Made by a program: the position numbers and the translations under genes
Notes under the pieces: generated by a model
The model's database searches: none
What the model was told of the DNA's origin: nothing
Seen by the model: only the letters and a program-made list of their open reading frames with translations
NCBI GenBank assembly: GCA_012845835.1
Contig: JABAKD010000029.1
Coordinates: 11,866,524 to 11,930,523 of the forward strand
Direction: 5' to 3'
Source of the DNA: Undaria pinnatifida
Taxonomy: Eukaryota; Sar; Phaeophyceae; Laminariales; Alariaceae
Length of the DNA stretch: 64,000 nucleotides
In this document: positions 45,954-58,400 of the stretch, one piece after another
Numbering within the stretch: the first letter of the stretch is position 1
Layout of the letters: each line of letters starts with the position of its first letter

Positions 45954-46255
45954 ATAAAACTATATACCTAGACCTCGCCCCCCTCGGACGTCTCGCTCGG
46001 CATATCCTCCCCCCTCTCAGCCCTTCTCAGCCCGTAATTGCCGAAAAGAAAATTAGTTGCTGGGGAAAAGAACCGTCCCGAAGTTCCTTGCCTTCCTTGC
46101 TTTCCCTAGTCTCATTCTTACTTACTTTTTAGCTCTCATTCTCTGATCTTTACTGCTTGCTCTCTGATATTTTTATTTTGCTTTTTCGGCAACTTCTTTT
46201 TTGTACTTTTATTTGAAGTTGGCCAATTGCTGGCTGTTGAGAGGGAATTGCCGTT

Positions 46256-49200
46256 GACGGCTGCAAACAATTTGAATTTGAAATTTGCCGGATCGGCAAT
46301 AACAATTTGAAGTTGAAATTTGCGAAGCGGACCAAGGCTAGTGCGGGAGGAGGCTCCGCCAACAGCAGTGGGGGTGGTGGAGGTTCAGGATCAGGCGTGT
46401 GGAAGCTGGTCGGGCAAGAACGGGACTCAGCTTCTTCTGGCAATCCTGATTGGCCGTGCCCGAGCAAGGGTTGTGACGGCTTCCTCATCGCACGAAATAG
46501 GAGAAACAGGAGTTCCCAGTACGCTGTCTGCGACACCTGCAGGAGTGACGAGCCTTTCACGTGCCAAGCTTTTCATAACCTTAACAAGAAGCACTGGGGA
46601 AGCGGCGACAACCCTCGTGTGTGTGACTGGTGTGACGCGGACACCTGTGATTCACCTTCGATCGGCGTCCCTAACGAAGGAGCTGAGAGCTTGACGAAAC
46701 GTGAGTTACATTTCTGTTGTTGTGCTGTGATTTCTTTTTCATGCGTACAAACACACTTTTGCATGTACGAGTATGATACGTGTACGGGGCAGTCCCGTCA
46801 TCGCGGTGTAAGCGGGAATTGTACAAGTACTCAGGTCTACGAGTAGACCTATGCAGTGACGCTGTGTGATGCGATTTCTTTTTCATACGTACAGCCAAAC
46901 ACACTTACTTCATGTATGTACGACTACGAGTACGGGGCAGTCCCGTCATCGGGGTAAGCGGGGGTTGAACAAGTGGTCCATGCAGTGACGCTTTGTGCTG
47001 TGATATAAACACACGTTTTGGATGTACGACTACGACTACGTGGTATCTATACATGTAAGACGCAATGAAAACGGGCAAGTCTCATCACGGGGGTCAGCCA
47101 GGGTTGTAAAAATGGCCCATGCAGTGATGAATAACACAGCAGCATGATACCTCAGCACCAGTCGCAGTACACACTGGAGGTTGATATATAGCAGTAAACA
47201 GAAGCTGAAGTTAACCTGGGTGATGCTGGAGAGCAGTCCCGTGATTGGGGTTAGCGAGTTGTTCATGTAGTGACGCGGTGTACTACTACTGTCACTCATT
47301 TTTCATACAACCACATGAACTCTTTGTATTAACGAGTACAAGTAGGGTGCGCAACCTCTTCAGGAATCGCAGTACACGTCGGTCGTAATAGTGTTGATAG
47401 CAGCAGTAATAGAGTAGTACCGAACAATATATACAGCAGGTACTGTCTCTTACCCTTCGTTGTCGGTATTCCGCCGGTAGGCCTTATATAGCAGTATACC
47501 GGGGCTTACGCTTACCAGTTGCGACTGTGAATCCCGTTCGTTCCTGTCCCAGTGGTGGTTTCATAGGTGTTAGCAACGTTGTGGTACCAGGCAGGGCTTT
47601 GCCCATAAACGACCGCTTTCATTACAACAGCAGTGTTAAATTGTACGACTTCCTTTCCAACTTTGGAAATCGACGACAGCTACGTGGCCTTACTATTTTG
47701 AACATTCACTGAACGCAAGGTATTCCCATCCGTTGTTGTCGTTTGCAGAAGCCCTGCGAAGCAGCCGCCGAGGGCCGCCAAGTCGGCGAGGACATAAACA
47801 CGAAGTGCACCGGCGACATCAAGGTCGGTGACCTCCTGAAGAAGGCAGGCGACCACTTGCTCGATATACATCCCGCATTCCATTCCCACGGTGCCACGAG
47901 GGCGTTCGACATCGAGGTACGTTCCACTCTTATCTTGCGTCCTGTGTGTCACGAGTCGAGACATCCATGTCTCTTGCTCAAGACTAGGGGATGGCGTGCG
48001 GATATAGTCTATGAAGTGCGGCTCTTTTTCCAAGTACCAAGAGCAAGTACAACAATACCACAACAATTACTAACAGCGAAAGGAGCTCCAATAGCAGTAC
48101 ACAATGGAGGTTGATATATAGCAGTAAACAGAAGCTGAAGTTAACCTTGGTGATGCTGGAGAGCAGTCCCGTGATTGGGGTTAGCGAGTTGTTTATGTAG
48201 TGACGCGGTGTACTACTACTGTTACTCATTTTTCATACAACCACATGAACTCTTTGTATTAACGAGTACAAGTAGGGTGCGCAACCTCTTCAGGAATCGC
48301 AGTACACGTCGGTCGTAATAGTGTTGATAGCAGCAGTAATAGAGTAGTACCGAACAATATATACAGCAGGTACTGTCTCTTACCCTTCGTTGTCGGTATT
48401 CCGCCGGTAGGCCTTATATAGCAGTATACCGGGGCTTACGCTTACCAGTTGCGACTGTGAATCCCGTTCGTTCCTGTCCCAGTGGTGGTTTCATAGGTGT
48501 TAGCAACGTTGTGGTACCAGGCAGGGCTTTGCCCATAAACGACCGCTTTCATTACAACAGCAGTGTTAAATTGTACGACTTCCTTTCCAACTTTGGAAAT
48601 CGACGACAGCTACGTGGCCTTACTATTTTGAACATTCACTGAACGCAAGGTATTCCCATCCGTTGTTGTCGTTTGCAGAAGCCCTGCGAAGCAGCCGCCG
48701 AGGGCCGCCAAGTCGGCGAGCACATAAACACGAAGTGCACCGGCGACATCAAGGTCGGTGACCTCCTGAAGAAGGCAGGCGACCACTTGCTCGATATACA
48801 TCCCGCATTCCATTCCCACGGTGCCACGAGGGCGTTCGACATCGAGGTACGTTCTACTCTTATCTTGCGTCCTGTGTGTCACGAGTCGAGACATCCATGT
48901 CTCTTGCTCAAGACTAGGGGATGGCGTGCGGATATAGTCTATGAAGTGCGGCTCTTTTTCCAAGTACCAAGAGCAAGTACAACAATACCACAACAATTAC
49001 TAACAGCGAAAGGAGCTCCAATAATTTGGATGGTTACGACGTCTGCTGGAGAGAAGTACGAATACTTTTTTACACATACTTATGTTATAAGGCTTAGTTT
49101 GGGTAAGCTATTGGTTAACCTGTGCAAGTGGTCAAACGGACTAATACCCCACTAATACCTTAACAAATGGCGTCGTCGACAGACCATGGGTTTTTGGGTC

Positions 49201-49598
49201 GTGGGTTCGATCCCCACATCCACCATAATAAACTTTTTCAGATTTTCCCATGGCGAACTTGAAAAATACTCTCCCCGGTTTACCCAGGAAATGAAACGGC
49301 TTGGATAAATGACAGGTCCGCCCGTATATACGGCCGACCTTCTATCCCGCCGTTTAAGGGGGGGAGAGTGTTATAAGGCTTAATTTGGGTAAGCTATTGG
49401 TTAACCTGTGCAAGTGGTCAAACGGACTAATACCCCACTAATTCCTTGACACTTATCGACGTTCTCCCGCCCTGCTTCAACGTTTGTGGACAGATCCACA
49501 AGACCATCGACAAAAAACAAGAGTGCAAGGTGCTGGGTACCTCCGCTGAGGAGGAAGAGTCCAAGCAAGCCTGCATGCTCCTTCGGAAGCAATGTTGA
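46256..49598 (+). CDS. Cys-rich gene, right-arm copy
   Basis: Mirror copy of the left-arm gene. Supported exons are about 46,256-46700 (donor AAAC|GTGAGT), 47749-47916, its duplicate 48679-48846 (both GTTTGCAG acceptor and GAG|GTACGT donor, 168 bases, phase 0 in and out) and 49494-49598 (TGA). The first exon encodes a Gly/Ser linker and the same Cys pattern (PCPSKGC, CDTC, CDWCDADTC). Because the second exon has been duplicated with intact splice sites and a length divisible by three, a transcript carrying both copies would stay in frame, lengthening the KPCEAAAEGRQVGE module. The TRIM-like element lies in the last intron, 42 bases before the final acceptor. The true start codon and a middle exon are not established; function is unknown. 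Confidence 0.5.
47162..49021 (+). repeat. 930-bp tandem duplication inside the right arm
   Basis: Two direct units of 930 bases are almost identical (a handful of substitutions seen by eye, e.g. one base in the exon's GGCGAGGAC versus GGCGAGCAC). Both sides of the junction carry GCAGTACAC, a microhomology at the breakpoint. Each unit contains one 168-base exon of the Cys-rich gene. The left arm has a single copy, so the duplication followed the inversion. Confidence 0.92.
49083..49451 (+). mobile_element. TRIM-like miniature LTR element, apparently whole
   Basis: Two nearly identical 83-base direct repeats (49,083-49,165 and 49,369-49,451) begin TGTTATAAGG and end in CA. A primer-binding-site-like TGGCGTCGTCGACA starts two bases after the first repeat. 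A 13-base purine tract (AAGGGGGGGAGAG, 49,356-49,368) directly precedes the second. The flanks carry a 4- to 5-base target duplication (ACTTA), and the left arm preserves the empty site. The interior has no coding capacity, as is usual for TRIMs, and includes a tRNA-like T-arm (GTGGGTTCGATCCCCAC) followed by ATCCACCA. High LTR identity suggests a young insertion. Confidence 0.85.
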
Positions 49599-50470
49599 CA
49601 GCACGTTCTTTATAGAACGTTAAGTTGTGGTTTATTATACCAGCATCGTTTTTTGAGAACTATGCCTAAATGTGTGCTCTTCGTCTTTCAGGAATACAAA
49701 TGTACTTCACATGTTTGCGGTGTGTGCGTTCAAGTTCCTGCTTCCAGCATGTTTTTTTTGGCACTGCGCTCCTTTACATCTTAAGTTGTAGTTTTCCTGT
49801 CTCTATCCTTGACAAGCGCGTGCCTGGTGTTTATTCACTGCGATAATTTATTGTTGATGATCGACTTAGAGAGAGAGCTATTAATAAGTGTACAGGACCT
49901 ACATAGGTGCTACCTGAGAGGTGGAAGGATATGCCAAGGAAGTCCTCCGACTTGCCCATCATGGATTGGGCGAATGGATGATAATAACAAACTCATAATC
50001 ATAATCGTCTCTATCCTGTACCGTTGTACTATATATGGACCTCTTGGCATTTTCAAGTCGCCAGTTGCGCCGTTTGTGCTTCTTTTCCGCCTTTCTACTG
50101 AATATCTATTCCTCCTTCCGCAAGCGTAGCGGGCGGCGCCCAGCCGCCCGCGAGCGAAGCCCTTGTACACATTACAATTACATGGCGGTCGGTACCCATG
50201 ACATATGTACTGATCGTGTACACATGGCGACACACTTTTCTACGAGTAAGATAGTACCGGTGATCTCACCATAAAAGATGTAGTAGTACTTGTATTATCT
50301 TTCTTTGTATTACAAATCCATGAATTCGTCTGTCGACAAACCGGTTGAACCTCAACTTGGCCCAAAAGCCGACTCCAAAAGAATGCATCGCCGGCGCGTT
50401 GAATCAATTGTCTACAACGAATAAAAAGCGAAATCAATGAATATAGGCATGCAAAGCCACGTCCTCCGTG

Positions 50471-51196
50471 ATGCCATCGATAATCGAGTCGACAATTATT
50501 TACTCTGCCTTTCTACTACTACATACTGCAAAAACATCATACTACTGTAGTTCCACCCAAGTGGGTGAAGTTGCTCTACAAAGACACCCGAGTGAAAACG
50601 AACACACCAAACCGAATGCCACAACAATTAGTCGTTTTGCATCACACGAAAAACACGCCTCGCATATAACAGGGAGGCAGCAACTAAAACTTGCATTGAC
50701 CAACGCCTCCATACTACATGTTGAGACACATTCTGGCTCCGTGTATTTACGCGTCGATGGATGGGTGTGTGCAATTGCACCAAACGAATTCAGGATGTTG
50801 GCTAGCCCCACCCATGCGGCGGAGAAGCCGGGCTCAAAAACAAAACGAAGTGGGCCATACCGCCGGTCTGTTCGGCGCAAGCAACCACCTGCCGGCAGCC
50901 CGGAAGAACGTAGCCGTCATGCATACGCTGCTGCCACCTCACGCCAACACATTCCACAGGTAGACGTACGTACTTGTATGAACAATTGCCGAGAAATGCC
51001 GCATCATGCATCGCCATCATCGTCATTGTCGCCATCAAAATCCTCATGGAATCAGTACACTGCCGGACCCGCAATGGCAAGTTCCAAACATCCTCCACCC
51101 ACCCCTAACCAAGCAATCCGCGTCGGAATCTGTCTCACGCGGGGGAGGGCGGCACGGTTGCACCGAGCCGAACAGAGGGAAGGCTGGGTGCCTTGA
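50471..51196 (+). CDS. Hypothetical open frame, 241 codons
   Basis: An uninterrupted frame from ATG at 50,471 to TGA at 51,196 is longer than expected by chance in DNA of this composition. The product has a short hydrophobic start (IIYSAFLLLHT), a piece with SVYLRVDGWVCAIAPNEF, and then becomes basic and Ser/Pro-rich. No family is recognised and no splice signals link it to neighbours. A frame of 112 codons on the other strand overlaps it, so composition may be what keeps both open. Confidence 0.25.
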   Translation: MPSIIESTIIYSAFLLLHTAKTSYYCSSTQVGEVALQRHPSENEHTKPNATTISRFASHEKHASHITGRQQLKLALTNASILHVETHSGSVYLRVDGWVCAIAPNEFRMLASPTHAAEKPGSKTKRSGPYRRSVRRKQPPAGSPEERSRHAYAAATSRQHIPQVDVRTCMNNCREMPHHASPSSSLSPSKSSWNQYTAGPAMASSKHPPPTPNQAIRVGICLTRGRAARLHRAEQREGWVP

Positions 51197-52047
51197 GGAA
51201 GAAGAAAAGCTGAGCTGAACTCAAACCAACTGACCGCCCTCCACCCTTTTAGAAAGCACCCACTACGCAGATTACCGGTTTCTCACTAGCGCGATGCCTT
51301 GCCAGATGACAATACCCGTACTACTGTAAGTGGCACCTCGCACTATCTCCGGATACATGCAGTACACTATCGGGTGAGGTCGCAGCAAGCGACTTCCACC
51401 GCACTACCCCGTTCTAAAGGATACCGCACAAACGGGACCATAACTGCATTGTATCTCCACACGCTCAAGCTACCACGCGCTCGACACTTAATAATCATGC
51501 ATCCATTACACCGGCACGGCAAACCAAACACACAGCAGTGACAAGTCCCCAAGAAACGCTTCTGATGCTCACACGCTCAACAGCCTTCAACCACTGCAAA
51601 CGTTGATTCGACTCTAATTCCAAGTAGTTGATCCTGAAAAACACGGTTGCAGTTACAACGGGGTTCAAGTCTTCGCCCTGCCGCCGCTCTATGATCTTCT
51701 ATAATTCGCGGCGAGCAATTAAATGATAGCCTTCGTTGCGTGTCGTTGCGTGTCAGTTTTTGACGACGCCATTCGGAATGGCAGCAGCCTCACTGGACTA
51801 CGCCCTCCACCTGTGGTTCAGAAGTTGCGTCAAACGGCGGCATGCGATGTCGGGGGGGGGGGGGGTTGAGCATGATGCTTGCCAGTATGGGGGAAAAAGT
51901 CACACTGGCACCATTTTCGGGGGGAAATCTTCGCCAGCAAGCGCTTTTGGGTGTAGCACAAATCTCCTCGCGCTAGTACAGGTACCTGCGAAACTGGAGC
52001 ACCTGCCTTACGAGTACCGTAGCATGGCTCTTGAGTTGAAAGGACAG

Positions 52048-52132
52048 TAGTAGTAGTAGTAGCAGTAGTAGTAGTAGTAGTGGTGTTAGTAGTAGTAGCA
52101 GTAGCAGTAGTAGTAGTAGCAGTAGCAGTAGC

Positions 52133-52179
<47 letters not shown>

Positions 52180-52180
52180 C
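52048..52180 (+). repeat. TAG/CAG trinucleotide array
   Basis: About 43 TAG units with interspersed CAG and TGG. The minus strand reads as runs of Leu, Tyr or Tyr/Cys; these frames are not genes. Confidence 0.9.
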
Positions 52181-52474
52181 GGATGCATCGTACGGTAAGG
52201 GCGCACCTAATTTTCTGAGGTTCCACGCAATAGCGCAATAGGAGCTCTACAAGTATGGTCAGTCGTACCTCACCCAAAGTTGAGAACAATGAAAACGAAC
52301 CCGATGAAAAATACCATAACCTAGGTCAACAATAACAAATGCCTCGTATTATTAGTGTTTTGAATCCAAATGTTATTCGAACGACATTGGATATAGTATT
52401 TTGGTCGAGGAGTCCCGTCACTAAGAAATCTATAAGAATCAACACATGCTATACTCCTATCGTAGCACGCCTCA

Positions 52475-55400
52475 TCAGATGAAACTCCTCTTTGTTCTGA
52501 CCTTGTAGACCCACTTGTCTTCCTCGGTCTCCACGACCAGCGTGCCGATCCGGTTGTCGCTGGGACCCTGACAACGCCAATAGGACAACACAGCAGTAGT
52601 AGGCGGGGGGCGCGCGGGGGGCGAGGGAGGGCATACACAAGACAGCATTTTAGTGTGGGTCGCAATACAGCAGCATTGTGCACCGTACGAGGCCTTTAAG
52701 AACTTCACCCACATTTCGGGGACAAACTATTGGGAATTAGACAGGAAACTCGTTTCGTACATACCAGGTACATAATAAAATAGCCCAGCGGTGGTGTCAA
52801 GCTCTGCCCTTTATAAAACTTCGCCTTACGGCACCTTAATCCTTGCTCAGTTAACACAGGACCGACGTTACAAACACCAACACTATTACCAACACTAACA
52901 ATAACACTAACAATAACACTATTAATAACACTAGCAATAACACTATTAATAACACTAACACTTAAAACTAACACTAGCAATATTAACCAACTGCCAACGC
53001 TATGAACGCTTACACAATAAACCACTCTCACACCAAGACGCCACTCGATAAGCTGAGTCCTTTCGGAACTACATATATTTTTAGCTTAACCCCTTCACAA
53101 CTGGAACCCCTTTTTGGGGACGATTTTACTTGAAGTTAGTATAGGGAGGGATTTGGGGGCTCTAAAGGGGTTGAAAGCACTTGGATTTAGTTTAGAACGA
53201 TTATTGCCCTGGTCAAAGGGAAACCATCTTTGCCCACCCGCCGGAGGATTGAAAAAAATATTGCCAAATGAGGAAAATACAACTGCCGCTGCCGCTGTCC
53301 TCATATTTTCCCTTGAAAGACACACAACATCTCAGTCCTTGCTCGATTAACAGGACCGACGCTACGGACGCTAACACCATAAGCCGCTCGGACATCAAGA
53401 CGCGGCCAGACAAACACAATGCCGCCGACCCCTCCTCCTTCACTCTGCTCACATTTCCCTTGTAAGACACGTCCAGTTCGGTGGGCGTGCCACCCCTGCG
53501 CGCCAGCGTTCCTTCCTCGGGCGATACTTTGAAGCCTTGCGTGTCACCCACGAAGGTGCAGTGGAACGGCTCGAACGTCATCACCGTGTTCTTTACCTGC
53601 CAGCGCGAACAGATACGACGCGGTTGGAGACAACATAACTAGTTCAAAACCACACAAGCAGAACAAGCATACACGACGCAGTGTGCACATAACATCGGAC
53701 GCAGGAGAGATACACGGTGCGGGAACAGAGCCGAGACGCATGCTATAAATAGTAGGGTACGGGTGCAACAATTGTTTCTGGTGGCTCTTGGTTGAGAGGC
53801 TCTGTACCTCACTCCCAAAAACTGTGTCCGAGAATGACACAATTAAACAAGTGCAACGAGATGAATAATTTCGTAGCCTAGGCACACAACCAAGAGTATT
53901 GGACCCTAAATTCGTCGAATTCACAGCTGATGTTGGAAAAAACTTGGAAAATATTGGAAAACGCCGATTACATCCCAACGATATTGAGTTTTTCTTTAGT
54001 TGAGAAACCCCGTCGATGATGACCCATGTCGCCAAAAAGAGGTACTGCTGCGCGAGTACCCCTACCGTAGCACGCGTCCTGACCTGTACCAGGTACCAGG
54101 TACAGCACCATAAACTTGCGGATGTAACGGGTAAGGGGAGGAGGTCTGCATAGGCCTTGCCTCCGCTTCGACTAAATGCTTGCAGTGCGCGTGACCTCAA
54201 AATGAAAGCCTAATCCTGACCCTAGCCCTACCGCCTACCGCCGGTAATTTTTGCCGGTAATATGTGACCAAGAGCCGGTGTAGACTATCAACCACGTGTC
54301 GAAGCTGCGTCACGTATGCTTACCAACCCCGCGCAAGCTTGCACCACCCGTCCCTTCATTGGCGACGTGAAGCGCATCATTTACATTCATTTCAACGTAG
54401 AACGAACACAAGCTGTCCCTTGTCGGCGATGCGCCACGCGAAAGCTGACAAAATGTTACACCGGATACCATCACTCCCACCCAATCTCTTCTCCTTCCCT
54501 ACGTGTACTTGCGCAACCCGTTTAGAACTGCATCCACGCAATACTTGGGATTAGTTGACACGGTTAAAGGCGTATCATAGATGTCCTGTGTTGCTTGTTG
54601 TACTGCTATGGTAGGCTAATGCTGAAACAACACAAAAACGGAAACAGGACAATGTTTTGGGTGTAAGCAATTGGTTAACCTTTCGCAAGTGGCAAGTAGA
54701 TAACACGGAATGCTCTTCACCTCAATAGTAGTGTGCCCGGGCCGACTGTTTAGCGATATGCACTGCACCGTGTCCTCGATCTTTTCGTTGCCGGAAAGAC
54801 CTGTCTCCTCCCACGCGGTTCCATCCTGCCCGTCCATCACATAGCACGAGAGGGAAAAACACAAAAAAAAACGATCGCAGAGCACTTCAGGTTAAACCGC
54901 CCATTAACTAAACGAGGTTTGCACCGCAGCGATTAGTTAGGGATCGTTTGTTTAGGGATACGCACTGCACGGTATCCTCGACCGTTTCGCTACCGGTAAG
55001 ACCTGTCTCCTCTCACTCGGTTCCATCCTGCCCGTCCCTCACAGAGCATAACAAGGTAAAACCGAAAATCAGTCGATTACAAAACACGTGAGAGTAAAAC
55101 CGCAACTTACTCGATACAGTTTTGAAACCTTCGGGTGAGAGGTTTCCATAGGCTGGTGCAAAAAAAAGGATCAGCTGCTGAGAACGCCTAGCAGCGCGGG
55201 TAGGCACAATTCGACGCAAGTCGACGAGGGAAAAAATGCCGAATTCTTCTTGCGACAAAAAATGAAGGCACGTACCGCAGTGGGAAGGGGGAAGAAAGGG
55301 TCCGCTATGTGACCCCGAGTCTGAGCTACTACTGGGAGGGAGAGCGAGAGGAATGCGACGACAATAAATGGAATGGAAAAAAACAAACAAAAAGGCTGCC

Positions 55401-58400
55401 GTTCAGCACAGAGTACGTAAGGGAAAAACAGCAAATTAATCTACACGGTTTTTACCCTTAGCAGCCCCTGCGCTCAGCCAATTCTTGAACGCCAGCATCA
55501 TTAATGTCCTTTCTATCACGGCACGTAACAAAAACCGCGTATTGCACGGAACAGTCCTAGAGGAGGTGAGCCCACCGCAGGCGTGTTGTTCAGACTAACC
55601 GAACACTTAAAACGGTCCTTGCATTTCCGTTCAGAGCCGTGTTACACATCGCATACGAAATACAGGGGAGACGTTAATAATCACGTCATGCACAGCCGTA
55701 GTCCTTACGATCACACACCCCTACAATGATTGAGACACAATTCCAGCACGGAGCACGTCGGGTTTTACCGACGAGGCAGTAGGCATCGCGTGCACTAAGC
55801 GCGAAGCACCGTAAGGCCTTCGGCAAGTCGCATCAAGGCGAGCTGCATCCTGCTATCAGTAACAACTACAGGGGGCGGGGTTACCGTACGCGTCGAGGTC
55901 GGGCCGCTGACTGAAGACAAGAACGGTCTTTACCTGTTTCTTCAGAGTGGTACATCGCGTCAAACACAGGGGGCATGGGGCAACCGTACGTATCGAGGTC
56001 AGGTAGCTAAGGGCATTCTTACCGAAAAAAAAAAAAAACTCTTGATTTTCCTTTTCCATTTTCAACAAATACAGGAAAACCAGGATTTACTTTTTCTTCC
56101 TAAAATATTGAAATTTTGACAGAGGCACAAAAACATGAGCGGTCCGTGTGCATGCATTCCTCTTCAAGGAAACTTTAGGGCAAACGCCAGGAACCAAAAT
56201 GAATACGAGGAAAATTAGGGCCAAAAGGTGCTACATAAGAAAAGGGCCCAACCTTCTTCCCCGAAGTGACGGGGGCACTGTACTTGTTCCAGTCCTCGTC
56301 CTTGCCCTCTTCTTGCACCTTGGTTATCTCGTCGAAGTAGCTCGCCTTGCCCTTCTACTCCAGTAGCGAGGAAAGAGTAGGAACAATTCAGAACAGGGAG
56401 AGGGTATGAGCAGGGAGAGGGTAAGAGAAGGGAGAGGGTAAGAGCAGGGAGAGGGTAAGAGCAGGGAGAGGGCACGAGGGCAAAACGATGGCAAAACATT
56501 GAATTTTTTTAATTTTTTTTTTCAATCCTCCGGCGGATGGGGAAAAATCAAGCTTTTAAGCTCACCAAACTTCCACGTATTTTCATACACGTCGTGTGTC
56601 GATGAAACTCAATTGCATTCGCATCATCCAGCGTTAGCTGACGTGTCCTTCGGTTCCCGTGATAGCGATATCATAATAGCACGAACGAGCTGTCCCTACA
56701 GCGGTCCCCGTTACTACTCCGGCAGCGCAAGCTGCCGTTGTATACGGATGTGTGTGTATGTCGACCCGACCTGACCCCTGGGGGTCAGGTGCGGTGGAGA
56801 TAGCCACCCGGAATGGCATCGTTCCCGGTAGGGTTGGACTTGCGCAAGCTCGAACATATCCAAAACTCCACTCGACATCCGGAGCGTTTACAAAGCAGGA
56901 CAATATACGGTGGAAGGGCAACGCGCTGTCGAACATTCCCGCAATGTATCCAAGTCGCATTCGAGGAGTACAACGAAGTTTTGGAAGCGTCCGATATCGG
57001 CCATGATATTGTCGGACACACCATTTTCGTTCTTCACTCATATTTCAACGTCGATCATTTCGAAGTCACATTCGAGCAATACATGCAGGTTCTAGAGCCA
57101 CTCGACATCAGCCATGATGTACCAACATGATATGTAACGCCGGTCATTCAGCAAGAGGCACTTGGCGACGAGGTACTGGCTACCCGAGTAGTGTCACAGC
57201 GTGCGCCACCGTGCACTGATCGCCACGAGAACGCCTGGAAGATGGGCGATTCTGGCTAGCGTTCAAATACATGGCCGCAAAAAATATATAGCCGCGGTGA
57301 CAAAAAAAATGCCAAACAGTTTTATTCTTAAAAAATCAAGCCCCCCCGTGTACTGGAAAACGGAGAGGGAAAAAAGTCCCCAAAGAGGCTTTTACATATA
57401 TTCTTGAAAAAGCAACTACGACCTAAACAAGAAAATAAAGCCCCTGAAAAATTCGGCAAATGACAACAAAAGAAAAAAAGAAAACTAAATAAAGCCCCTG
57501 AAAAATTCGGCAAATGACAACAAAAGAAAAAAAGAAAACTTATTTTTGATTGAACGAGGGGAAGTGGAACATCGACACCACAAGCTCGCGCACCAATGCG
57601 GATCTGCCATCATTACGGTACATGTCAACTCTTTGAGAGCTGGACACCTGCTTTTCTGGACAAACGACCCTCCAAATAAAAACTCATCCATTTTGTATAT
57701 TACAAGTACCAACAACGCAGCTTGCAAAGATGAGTATTGACCTAAAATTCGTCGAACTCACGGCTGACGTCCTTGAAATTTGTTTATAAAATGTCTTGGA
57801 ATCAATGAGACATCATTACTTGCAGTTATAATTGGGCTGGTCCTACCTACAGAGCGACCGGCTTCAAAGCTTCCCCCCTCTGCGCCGAAACAGCGTTTTT
57901 TCGATCAACTGATCCAAAGCCGATAAAACTGTCCGCTACGGGCCGTAGAGCTTGTAGCCAGGCCGCCTATCTCAACCTTACCGCATGTCGGACAAGTTAG
58001 ACCCCTTTTTATGATCCACGTTTCTTTTCCGAAATTTAAAACACGCTACAGTTCTGTGAGATCTCCAGGATTTCGTCGAAAGTCACATTTGCAAGCTGCG
58101 TGCGATACTCCGATCGCACTTTTAGGGTAGATAGACCGCTGCTCAACATGATCTGCATCACCTATATATCATGTTGCCGGGTGAGAGCCGCAGGATCTGA
58201 ACCATGTAGAACGTAGTTTCTGGGTTGGATCTGTGCTACACGGATAACTTATTACAACAACACATGCAGGATCTATTGATAGATGATCTAGATCGTGATC
58301 TGTCAGATGCGTGCAGCCTTTACCGAATCACGCATGTGTTATACCGAGCCTCCGGCCAAACCATTTTGGTACCGTGGGACATGCCGTACCATACCACTAC

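Larger units (their letters stand above)
45954..50167 (+). repeat. Right arm of a large inverted duplication
   Basis: Inverted counterpart of 40,741-44,731, 4,214 bases long. Compared with the left arm it has gained a 930-bp tandem duplication (units about 47,162-48,091 and 48,092-49,021) and a 369-bp TRIM-like element (49,083-49,451), and it lacks the 1.1-kb TIR element. Its outer end GCGAGCGAAGCCCTTGTA is the mirror of the left arm's outer end. Confidence 0.92.
50168..52474. other. Intergenic region right of the inverted duplication
   Basis: Apart from one long open frame (50,471-51,196, listed separately) no gene is supported. A G run lies at 51,853-51,865 and a TAG trinucleotide array at 52,048-52,178. 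The 3' end of the minus-strand gene lies at 52,475. Confidence 0.5.

Noticed and set aside
51973-52206. Poly-Leu and Tyr-rich minus-strand frames
   Set aside because: They are translations of the TAG/CAG array with no other coding signal.
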